From Oikopleura dioica (Eukaryota > Chordata > Appendicularia > Copelata > Oikopleuridae), in the NCBI GenBank assembly GCA_907165135.1, contig CAJRAX010000011.1:1-57156 (forward strand): a stretch of 57,156 nt of DNA. Direction: 5' to 3'. The notes under the pieces are model-generated. The model did no database searches and was not told where the DNA came from. It saw only the letters and a list, made by a program, of their open reading frames with translations. This document shows, piece after piece, positions 12,595-22,182 of the stretch. Both the position numbers and the translations under genes were made by a program. How positions within the stretch are numbered: the stretch's first letter is position 1; each line of letters starts with the position of its first letter.

Positions 12595-12838
12595 GGCTCG
12601 GCAACCTGTGTAGAAAACCTGACTCAGGGTCTCAAAGATCTAAAATGAAAAGGCGCGAAGCGGCTTATTCGAATAAGAAAGCCGCAATGCGGCTTCGCAA
12701 GAAAACCTATTAGAAACAAAAGGTGGAAATGGTAACTTCGCGAAGCTGCTTTGCGGCTTCGTTATTAAAAAAGCCGCAACGCGGCTTTTCATTTGACATC
12801 CTTCGGACCTTGAGTCAGGTTTTTTTCACAGGTAACTG
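12595..12838. repeat. Hairpin element family A, long copy
   Basis: Starts GGCTCGGCAACCTGTGTAG, then AAAACCTGACTCAGGGTCTC; the right side ends with CTTGAGTCAGG and TTTTTTCACAGG. The middle is filled with AAGCCGCAATGCGGCTT-type palindromes. Arms match the family A copy at 36932-37135. No coding capacity. Confidence 0.75.
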
Positions 12839-13219
12839 AACTCAGAGGGCTACTCTTTATAGGATCTGTCGCGAAATTCGTCCATTAAAATGGTAGTGAC
12901 CCCCTTATTTATTCACATATCCAAATTATTGATGGAGAAAGCCTTAATTTTACGAGACAGATTTTCTGTCCGAATCAGAATTCATCAATGCGAGATCTTC
13001 TACGAATCAATTTCTAAACAGTTTCGTTCTCATTACTTTCCTTTTTTTCGATAAATAATGCAGACGAGTGGTGGACGACGCGTTTTTTAATAATTATTCA
13101 AATGAATAACTTTGCTAAGTGCATCCCACGTAAAAAATCGAGTAGTTTTTCAACTTTTATCGAGACTCAGATCTTTTTAATAATTTATCAATTTCTGATT
13201 GTTAATTCTGTTTTAGGCG

Positions 13220-16200
13220 ATGTCGAGATACAAGCCTTCTCTTGCTCTTACAGTACTGGTCCTACTGTTTCTACCGCTGGCAAATGCAGAAATTTGGCAC
13301 AGCGAACACACAATGAAAGAAACAGGGCCTGGATCCTTTCTCGTCAACTTGGACCAGCAATTCGGCACCTCAGGACTCGAATGGAAACTCATCACGAACG
13401 CCAAAGGATTTGAACTGAAGGGCTCCGATCTTTACACCAAATCCGAAATCGACCGAGAAAAAATCTGCCCAACGAAGAAAAATGAAGACTGTATTATTAA
13501 TTTGAAGCTCTATTCCTTCAAAAATCAAGGAATTTACGAACTCAGGTAGGCTTTTTCAAATTTTTTTGTAAAATTTTTCAATTATTTGATAAATAATAAA
13601 CGTTAAAATTGAAATTACCGCCGCTTGTTTGTGGTTAATCAAAGACTGCGTGATTTAGGGGGCTGATGAGCACGCGTACTCAAAATAAGACCCTGCACCT
13701 CTGCGCTTATTTATAAGCAAATTAAGTTTTAATGGAGATTTCGGCGATTTCCGCAAAAAAATCATAAGGGAATCCCTATTTAAACGGATTTCCCATCCTC
13801 TTTAATTCTTATGAGATAATTTTTCGAAATTCTGTTCAGAAAGGGACACCCTTGAGAAAAATTTGATTCAATGATTTTTCATCATCAAAAAATCGTTTAG
13901 TTTGACGATCGAAGATGTCAACGACCACAAGCCAGTTTTCGAAGACGAACCGATCGAGATTTTCTTTTCCGAAGACGCCCAAGTTGGCCAGCGAAAAATG
14001 CTCTTCAGCGCGACTGATGAAGACTCCGACGAATTCGGAATCGACCGCTACTCGCTGAAAGACGACTCGGAAACGTTCAACCTGGTCGAGTACAAAAACC
14101 CAGACGACACGAAAGTTCCACAGCTGATTTTAAAAAGAACTCTCGACCGCGAAGAAAAGGACAATTACGAACTCGCCTTGACGGCGTTCGACAAAGGCGA
14201 GCGCGCGAGCACGGTCAAGGTGCTCGTCAACGTTGTTGACGTTAATGACAATCGGCCGACTTGGCAAGGCTGCGAGGGAGGCTCCGTTTCGATCTCAATC
14301 AAAGAGGGGCTCGCGATTGGCGAGCGACTGCCGATCTCTATTGTTGCCACCGACGCGGATGATGGGCTAAATGGACAGATTACTTACAGGTAGAAAGAAA
14401 AAACGCGGCAAAAGTGACAGTAGGCTGATTGATACTTTCTCAAAGCTTTTAAAAGATTTCCGGATGATGAAAAGTAGATATTTCGAGACAAATTGTTAAA
14501 AGTATTCAAAAATTTATTATTTCAATTTTAGATATTCCTCGACAACAAACACCGAAGCCCGAAAAGTCTTCAATTTGAACCCTCAAACAGCCGAAATCAC
14601 AATTCTCGAATCACCCGACTTCGAAAACGTCCAATCCCACCACCTCTACCTCGAAGCAGTTGACAACGGTCAAGAACCCAAAGTCGCCTACTGCATCCTC
14701 AACGTCAACGTCCTCGACGAAAACGACGAAGAGCCGGAAGTCCAAGTCACACCGCTGAATGCCGAGGCAGGCAGCAACTCGAGCGTGATTTTTCTGAAAG
14801 AAGACTTCGAAGTTGGAGGGTAAGAGTGACTCAATTCAGGGACCACTTGCTGCGATTTGTGATAAGAGGATCATTTAATCCAGCGTTTTTCACGGCTCAG
14901 GAGGCGATATTCTTAATTTTCGCGATAAGTGAATTAGTTGTTGACGCTCTAGAATCTGTTGCCAAAACAGGCACTGATATGCTGCACCACCACCACCACC
15001 ACGGCACTTGAATTTTTTCCACTATTTGGCATTTTTTTTATCAATTTTGATATTCGGATTGTTTTATTTTCAAAGCTCTATTAAAAATCTTATTGGTATT
15101 TTTTGAAATTCCTGAATTTTAATTGGCCAATCAAATTTTCCTTTTGAGAAAAATTAAAGGTAATTTCAGGCTCTTCGCAATTGTCCTTGTCACCGATAAA
15201 GACAACCGCGGCGAAGAAGTCACCGCCTCCATCGACAACAGCGCTTTTGAACTGGTCAAGTTTGAAGTCGGCAGCTTTCAACTGCTCCTCGCCGAGGCGC
15301 TCGACTACGAGCAGACTACAGTTATTCAGGCGACGATCTCAGCCACCGACGGAGAGCAAAGCCCCCTTACAAAGGTTTATCCTCTCGAGATTGTCGTCCA
15401 GGATGTGAACGACAATGGCCCCAAGTTTCAGCTTCAAGGAAATGGTCATTTTTTCTTCCTTTCTTTTCATTAAAAAAATAAGCCGCTTTGTAAAATTCTT
15501 TCAAAGTTTCAAAAATTGACCGCAAAAAACAGAATACCAAGTCAAACTCTCCGAATCGGAAGAAATCGGCTACGTCTTGCTCAACCGCTTTAGCGCCACG
15601 GACGAAGACGCCGGCGAAAACGGTTGCATCGACTACGAATTAACTGGAAAAGACTCGTATCTCTTCGGCACTGAAGTGGAAGGCGATTGCGGGCCAGTCT
15701 CGATCGTCCTCAGGCAAAAAATCGATTACGATGAACAACAGCTCGACTCGGAAAGCGCTGAATTGGGAAAGATGGAACTTCAACTCGTGGCAAAAGACCG
15801 CGGTTTTCCGCAAAAAACAAGCGCTACGAGCATTTTTGTCGAGCTTATCGACGAGAACGACAACCAGCCGACCTTTTCCAAGTCGAAATACAGCTTCGAA
15901 TTCCCCGAAACTGCTGAAAAAGGCGACATAATTGGAATCATCACCGCTGAAGACAACGATCTCAGCCCTGCTTTTTCCGACATCAAATTCGACTTCAAAC
16001 CTGAAAAAAGTCAGCTGTCGACTCCGCCGAATCCCTTCGAGTTGGAAATGATGGCCGATAAAAAGTCCGCCCAAATTGTTCTCAAAAGACAACTCGATTT
16101 TGAAGATGAAGGAGAGAAAAACAACAAAAAATGGGAATTTGTCATTACCGCCGAAAACCCGGAAATGCAGGGGATGACAGTCAGCGAGGCACATGTCAAA

Positions 16201-17796
16201 ATCCAGCTTCTCGACGTCAACGAGTTCGCTCCTTCGATCGAGTTCAAGAAATTCAAGACGCTGCGGACTAACAAGGGCAAATCCTACGCGGTGGTCGAGG
16301 AACAGGCGAATGTTACTGTATCGAGATTGGAAGTTAGCGATGAAGACGCTTCAACGACCGCAGAGGATGTTTCCATTCAACTTTTTCCGACTTCGAATCA
16401 ATTTTTCAAGCTCCAGGAAACCTCAAAAACCGGAAAATACCTCCTCGACTACCAGGGCAATCACGCTGACGGGCTTTTTCTAGTCGAAATCGCCGCCAAC
16501 GACAATTTTTCTCCTTCCCCAAAAAACAGCACCATCCGCTTTCCAGTGTTCATCAACACTCGAGCGAGCAAAAATGCCACGGAAATTGCCGCAATCGTCG
16601 ATGAAACCCAACTTGAAGATCTTGACAATGACGATTTCGCCGATATTTTGAGCGCGAACATTGTCTTTATCGGCGGCGGAGCAGCGGTTTTCCTCATTTT
16701 GCTGATTGTTTTGGTTTGCTGTTGTTGCAGGTAAGAGCAGTGGCACTTCTTCAAGCCAAATAAGAATATGGAAGAGGATCATTTATTTAAAATGCCGATT
16801 TTTAGAGCGCGCTGCTGGAGCAAGAAAAAAACAAGGGCACCAAGAAGCCTACAATGTTTCGATGAAAAAAGGGGGGCATGATTATTTGGCGAGCTCGAAG
16901 CATGGCGCTACTCTCGACTCAAGAAACGACTTTGAGGGCAACTGGACGAAACCATACGATCCTAGAGCCATGCAGGTAGCTTTTCATCCCTTTGACTCTC
17001 TTTTACTTATTTCTAGTCGCCTGGGCAATCTTCCTATCATTCTGGAAACGACTCTGGCAAGGGCGAATCTATTCCGACTCAAAACTACCCGGGAAACTCC
17101 TACAACTTCCCAGGTAAAAAAAATTCTAAAAAAAGCCAGCAAAATTGGCGAATTCGCAAGTGACTTGTTCAAGTGGCTAGCTGACGGGTCGGCACTTGGT
17201 CCAGCTGTCACTCGCGCTGCACTTGCTCGCTAAAACCCGTCAAAGTTACTTCCGGGGTGATTTAATTATTGTTATCTTTAGCGCCGCCACCAGCAGTTGG
17301 TTACAATACTCAGCCGCAAGAAATTGGGGATGAAGAGTGGATGGGCTCGCTTCTTCGGCAAAATAATAATCAAATCCAAGGTAAAATTCGATGAAACTTT
17401 CTTTCCATATTTTTCGTTTCCAGAAGGAGCCGCAACAGATACCTTCATCGCCGCGCCAATGAGCAAGTCGAGCTCTTCAAAGCTGATCTACTCTCCTCCT
17501 TCTTCCCAAAGCTATCAAAGTCTCAGCCGCCGCGGCAATAACAACCCTCACCGACCTCATTTCTCCACTTTTCTGGACGAAGAAGAAGTCCGCTCTGAAA
17601 CCAGTTCGATCAGCGTCGCCTTGCTCAACGGGCACATGTCTCCTCATTACGACTCCGACATTGCCAGCAACGCCGGAACTCTCAACAGAAATCAGAACAA
17701 TCGAATTCAGTAAGTGTCGAAAAAAGGCTAAGCATCGATCATCGCCTGTTTAGATACACTTACCCCTCGCCACAAGAGAGGGATGAAGCCAACTAA
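13220..17796 (+). CDS. Protocadherin-like adhesion receptor (seven cadherin repeats, one TM)
   Basis: Exons: 13220-13545, 13901-14389, 14532-14819, 15170-15444, 15533-16730, about 16806-16975, 17017-17113, 17282-17380, 17424-17709, 17754-17796. The start ATG follows TTTTAGGCG and opens a signal peptide (LALTVLVLLFLPLANA). Repeat 1 is of the protocadherin type (IDREKIC...C before DVNDHKP); six further cadherin repeats follow with calcium motifs such as DVNDNRP, DENDEEP, DVNDNGP and DENDNQP. A membrane segment (IVFIGGGAAVFLILLIVLV) ends in CCCCR. The tail is Ser/Asn/Pro-rich with no catenin-binding domain recognised. Seven repeats match delta-1 protocadherins. The junction after the membrane exon is off by one base with canonical sites: either the A7 run near 16827 is miscalled or the donor is GG. 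Expected role: calcium-dependent homophilic adhesion at the cell surface. Converges on the dehydrogenase gene. Confidence 0.88.
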
Positions 17797-18076
17797 ACTG
17801 CCTCCAAAGAAAAAACTACCGACGAACCAAGAATTAAAAATATATCTACCTGTTCCATTTCGCGTGCATTCTTCAACTGTAAAAAAGAAACTGACCTCTC
17901 GAAATCGCAAAGCGGAAAAAAAGAAATACAAACTTGCCAAAAATTTAAAAAATAATCGAAAAGTCTTACCGCTAAAGTTCAATTTTTTCTGTTTATTCAA
18001 AAAAAAATCCAAATAAATCAAAATTGAAATCAACGAAGAGTTTTTCTTTCAAGTAAAAATAGAGTTTCATTATTCT

Positions 18077-19358
18077 TTATTCAAGGGAAAACATAACTTT
18101 CATGCAATTTCCAGAGCGCGCCAATTCGAAGGCACTTTCGAATTCTTCAAGTTTGAATCGATGCGAGATCAGCGCTTTCAACAAGTCAAAAAGCAGAAAT
18201 CGCTACTGTTTTTGCTAAAGTCTATTTTGACATTTTCCTTCAATCTGTTTTTGTATTTCTGGGCTATGGTGACTCCAGCTGGCCAAGTGTTGCAGTAGCG
18301 AAAGACGCCGCGAATGTCGATTTCCTGAACCGAAGCAAGCATGATTGGCAACTCGTACATCTTGTCGCGCGGAGCCAAGCCAACGAGAACGACTGTTGAT
18401 CCTGGCTTCGCCGCGAAGATGCTTTTTCGGGATTTATTTTTTCCGCTCGATGTTAAATTGAATGCTCTTTAGAATCCGAAGCTAAGCTGCATGCATTCTG
18501 TTCGACCAGTGCATTCCATCACAGCGTCGAATTTTTGCCCAAGCTCGGTCAAAATGTCGTCACGTGATTTTGACATGACATTAACAGTTTCAAAACCAAG
18601 GGATCGAGCGAGCTCTAGGCGACTTTCGATGACATCTGTTAAGACGATTCTTCCGGCTCCTCTTGCGCTCGCTGCGATCGCGCTTTTATTATCAAATAAT
18701 TAATTAATTAATTTATTCATTACCTCACAAGTCCAATCGGCCCAGCTCCAGTAATAAGCACATCCTGGCCAGGTTCAACTCTTGCTCGCTTAGCAGCGTG
18801 AATTCCAACAGAAAGCGGCTCAATCATCGCGCCCAGCTCGTAGCTCATCTCTTCCGGCATCTTGTAGCAGCAGCTCGCCTTGTGCACGAAGTACTGGCAG
18901 AGACAACCGTCGTCCGGCGGCGTGGCGCAGAAAAACACCTTGCTCAAATTGTAGCGCCCGTTTTTCGTCAATTCATCGTCGCCAGTCGCGTAGCCGGGTT
19001 CGAAAGCGACGCGATCGCCTTTGACAACGTTGCTGACTTTGGATCCGACTTGGATGATTTCGCCAGCGCCTTCGTGGCCGAGAACCATTTTGTTGTCAAC
19101 TGCGAATCGGGCTCCTCGGCCTTGAGTCCAGTAATGAACATCTGATCCGCAGATGCCAACTGCCTGAAACAGAGTTGAAAAATCAATCATTCTCAAGGGC
19201 CTTACCTTTACTTTGATCAAAACCTCATCCTCCTCCAGAGACCGCGTCGCTCCAAGATCGCCAATTTTCAGCTCTGTTATCCAATCGCCCGGAACTCCCT
19301 TGTCAGTCCAGGGATCCTTGCCCTCTCTGTTTTCGACGAAGATGCCTCGATTCTGCAT
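18077..19358 (-). CDS. SORD: Sorbitol dehydrogenase (zinc MDR family)
   Basis: Oxidises sorbitol to fructose with NAD+ in the cytosol (family knowledge). Exons on the minus strand: 19206-19358, 18724-19163, then about 18474-18682 and 18077-18420. Zinc ligands are visible: GICGSDVHYW (Cys), VLGHEGAGE (His-Glu) and AMIEPLSVGIHA (Glu). ATPPDDGCLCQY and VLITGAGPIGLV (nucleotide-binding turn) follow, then MECTGRTECMQLS, STVVLVGL, DIRGVFRYCNTWP and KALISHRF. Introns 1 and 2 are 42 and 41 nt, GT...AG. The third junction (about 18421-18475) has no GT donor in frame. Near 18185-18220 the last exon needs removal of a short segment (about 35 nt) to continue into the conserved C-terminus; no canonical intron fits. 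The poly(A) signal AATAAA overlaps the TAA stop (18076-18081). Confidence 0.88.
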
Positions 19359-19575
19359 GTTACAAAATTTCAAGAAAAAGATGGCAAAATGGCCATTTTA
19401 TTCAAATTCAAGTGCTTGGCAAATAAAGAGATTGATGATCGTAAATTGTCGTTAATTTTAAGGAGCCCACTTCTTTCGACAAGAGCTCTGCAAGCTAAAA
19501 TTTGATTTTCAATTTTGCAATACATTTATTTGATTTATTCAAAATCAGTGTCAAAAAGCAGCAGTTAAAGATTTT

Positions 19576-20204
19576 TCAGAAGTCCTTCGAGTCCGCCCAA
19601 GTCAAATCCTTTCGATCCTCCTTTTTGCTTCCAAGACCTCCCAAGTCTCCGAACGCGTCCGCCATCTGGCCGATGATATCGGCATTTTTAGTCGATCTCT
19701 TTAAGAGAGTGTTAATAACACATTTTCAGCGATGTTTCTTTCCGAGCTCAAACCTTTCCGCGGGAAGAAGAGCCTCTTTTGGAGGAAGAACCAAACGACG
19801 CTTTCTTCTTTCCATTTCCGAGGCCGAATTCGTCACCCAAACCCCGAAAACATCCTTCATTTGGTTGACAATGTCAATTTGGTCGATGATTCCCTCGGCT
19901 AAACATTGAAATGACTTTTTTAAACAATCTAAGACGAAAACGAACCTGAAAGATCGACAATATGGCCGATTCCCTTTTCCAAGCAGGCGACTCCGTCCTC
20001 GATCGAGTTCATTTTGCCGCATTCTCTGTTTAAATCGAAGTCAGCAACTCTGTCCATCATCTGAAAATTCAATAAGTGAAAGAATTGACAAGAAAATACT
20101 CACTTCTCCAATGTCGAAACTGTTGATAATATCGCTCAAATCACCGGGAAGGGAGTCGGCTCCGCTGAGGAGGCGAAGGCGGCGAAGAATCCGAAAAGTT
20201 TCAT
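19576..20204 (-). CDS. Small secreted protein, two-Cys motif family (member 1)
   Basis: Four exons: 20104-20204, 19946-20060, 19754-19898, 19576-19698; introns 43, 47 and 55 nt. The ATG opens a hydrophobic signal peptide (MKLFGFFAAFASSA), but the exon must shift one base to join LPGDLSDIINSFDIGE. Exon 2 carries RECGKMNSIEDGVACLEKG, the motif shared with the genes at 20763 and 26774. Exon 3 shifts frame at a GGGG run into a Gly/Lys/Ser-rich stretch (DEFGLGNGKKK), echoed by AFGDLGGLGSKKED in exon 4. The intron after the motif exon is phase 1 in all three genes. The family is unknown to me. Likely secreted, function unknown. Head-to-head with member 2 (559 bp between start codons). Confidence 0.6.
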
Positions 20205-20762
20205 CGTTTTTTGATGCGCAGAATTTTCGAGTATGCGCGAGTTGAGTTGGTACTCCCCATTTTGTAATTTCATTTTGCAAATTCAGCAAATAGGGCGTTA
20301 TCTCAGGATAATGAAACGAACCTAACACTTGAGTTCAAATTAACAAATTCTTGCTTATTGATATTTTTCATAATTTCCCGTCATTTTTCATCTGAAGTTT
20401 CTCCTCTTTTTCTATAAAAAATGAGTTTTTCTTGGGAAAAGCTTAAACGCGGTCTTTTTCGAATGATGTAGGATTTCTAGACATTCGACCTTCAATGATC
20501 TTGGCTGTTAGGTTCAGACCAAGGTGCTATAATCGCTCCGGAGACGCCTGTTTTCACCTACCTACAGCAGTCTCGCGCTATAAATCAAATAAAGCTTGTA
20601 GCTTGCTGCTTCATGGAAAATTTTGAACATGGAGTTCAGTATCTCGTTTTGAACCTCGACTGCCAAATTGAAAATGGACTCAGGTTCGACTTTGACCGCA
20701 GAAAAGAACCCGCTCAGCCAAAAAGCGCTGCCAAAAGAGACTTGTTTTCGTTTCGAAATCTC

Positions 20763-22145
20763 ATGAAATTTTTATGTTTTATTCTTTTTTGCTCTTTTTC
20801 TTTGTCGATGGAAATTCCGGCCGAATCGATCGAGAAAATCGTCGGCGATATGGACAAAATGTTCACTTCCAGCCTGAGCGGGTATAAAGAGATCAAGGAG
20901 GAGTTTGCGAAATCGCAAATTGTTTTGCCGGAAATTTGCGCGAATATGAATTCGTTTAAAAATGTGGCGCAGTGTGGGCAGTCGTTTGTTGAAGATGTTT
21001 ATGCTTCTGGAAGTAAGAAAATTTTTGATGGATTTTTTCAAAATTTGTTTAGTAAAAACTTTGATCAACGTCTTCGGCGAAAGCTATTCCGTAGAAGAAA
21101 GCCTCAACAATCTGAACGCGAATTTCGACCAGCTAATTGAAGAACTGGGCGGTGAAAACTTGGTGGACGAAAAACGAAAATGAAAATCGAGAAGGCGAAA
21201 ATGGTGGTTTCCAGTTTGGTCGATTTTAACATTGAAGACAAAAACCTCTTCGCGGGAATTCCCAGCTCGCTGATTAAAATTGACGACATTATTTGGGAAT
21301 CTGCTGAGGAATCTGTTCAAATTACCGATGCTCTACTTGAAGAAGTAAGTTTTTCCTGTCTTTTAGAATACTTCTTGCGAATAGACAATTGATAGAGCTT
21401 TTTAGTGGAGTGGGAGGTACTCATCTGCGGCGAGAAAATTGTTCGATATTTGTAGAGAGAATGATGAAGGTGCGTTTGTTAAATAGATTTTAGGGTTTCT
21501 TTTTGGAAAATAATCAATTAAAAAATGCCGAAAAGAAATTCCAAAATATCTTCTCGCAAAATGCGGCCGAAAGCTGATGAAAGACCTCAAAATCAATCAA
21601 AGTACGAAGTTAATAAAAGCTGAGATAATAAAAATTCGTTCAGAAACAAGTTTGATAATTGATTTCCTCAAATTTTCGTTCGACGAATTTGATGATGACC
21701 GAAATGGAAAACTTGATTTTGAAAAGTTCGAAAAGATCTTTGCCAATTTCATCGCGACGGCCGGATCGACCATGATCAAGATTTTCGATAGAAATGAAGA
21801 CGGAATAATCGACAAAGCGGAAACAAACAAGGTTAGGTTTTGAAAGAATCCTTCTTTGTATGTTTTATAGATTTTGAAAGAACTTGGCAAATTAAGCGTC
21901 TTTCAAGGCGATTATTTGAGCGGATCTTACAGTAATTTCTACCTGCACCCCACTGCTGATGTAAGAACTCCCTCTGAGAAACTTTTAAATAACCATTTTT
22001 TCAGCTGATATCAAGTTTTCTGGTGTCGACAAAACAGACAATTTCGAAGTCGGAGATGACGAATATGACGGCGAAGGTGATGACAAGACTAGCAAGCGAT
22101 TACTATGACCTGCAAGTTTCTGACTGGGAAGCGAGAAATAAATGA
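20763..22145 (+). CDS. Secreted EF-hand protein, two-Cys motif family (member 2)
   Basis: Exons: 20763-21012, 21053-21344, 21406-21469, 21536-21831, 21871-21960, 22005-22145. Signal peptide MKFLCFILFCSFSLS. The region ICANMNSFKNVAQC matches the Cys motif of members 1 and 3 and is followed by a phase-1 intron at the same place. Exon 4 has two EF-hand loops: DDDRNGKLDFE and DRNEDGIIDKAE. Exon 2 changes frame near 21176 at a run of A; one extra A keeps it open. The last exon is read in the phase set by the preceding intron; an acidic alternative frame also exists there, so the C-terminus is less certain. The stop TGA overlaps an AATAAA signal (22137-22142). Likely a secreted calcium-binding protein; partner unknown. 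Confidence 0.7.
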
Positions 22146-22170
22146 ACCAACAAAAGTCTTTTGCTTTATT
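22137..22170. promoter_or_regulatory. Back-to-back poly(A) signals of convergent genes
   Basis: AATAAA on the plus strand at 22137-22142 overlaps the stop of the EF-hand gene. AATAAA on the minus strand (22165-22170) lies just after the ABCA stop. The two stop codons are only 37 bases apart, so the two 3' UTRs must overlap or be almost absent. Confidence 0.7.
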
Positions 22171-22182
22171 TTTTATCGCAAA

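Larger units (their letters stand above)
6988..13219. other. 6.2-kb gene-free block upstream of the protocadherin gene
   Basis: No multi-exon gene or family I recognise is found on either strand. Short open frames (for example 7687-7905, 10498-10704, 11587-11778) lack splice partners, known motifs and convincing starts. The block contains the 3' flank of the glycosyltransferase gene (AATAAA at about 7074), three copies of a hairpin element (listed separately), and mostly AT-rich sequence. Given that other genes here sit within a few hundred bases of each other, it may hold regulatory DNA for the protocadherin gene; that is inference. Confidence 0.6.

Noticed and set aside
14826-15011. Open frame ending in six His residues (tag-like), suggesting vector contamination
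   Set aside because: It lies inside the protocadherin intron 14820-15169 and comes from a short (CAC)n run; no vector sequence is nearby.
15640-16194. 184-codon minus-strand frame
   Set aside because: Antisense shadow of the large cadherin exon.
20041-20328. Longer N-terminal frame for secreted member 1, starting at 20328
   Set aside because: It lacks a signal peptide. The ATG at 20204 gives a leader nearly identical to that of member 3, so the true start is there with a one-base slip in exon 1.
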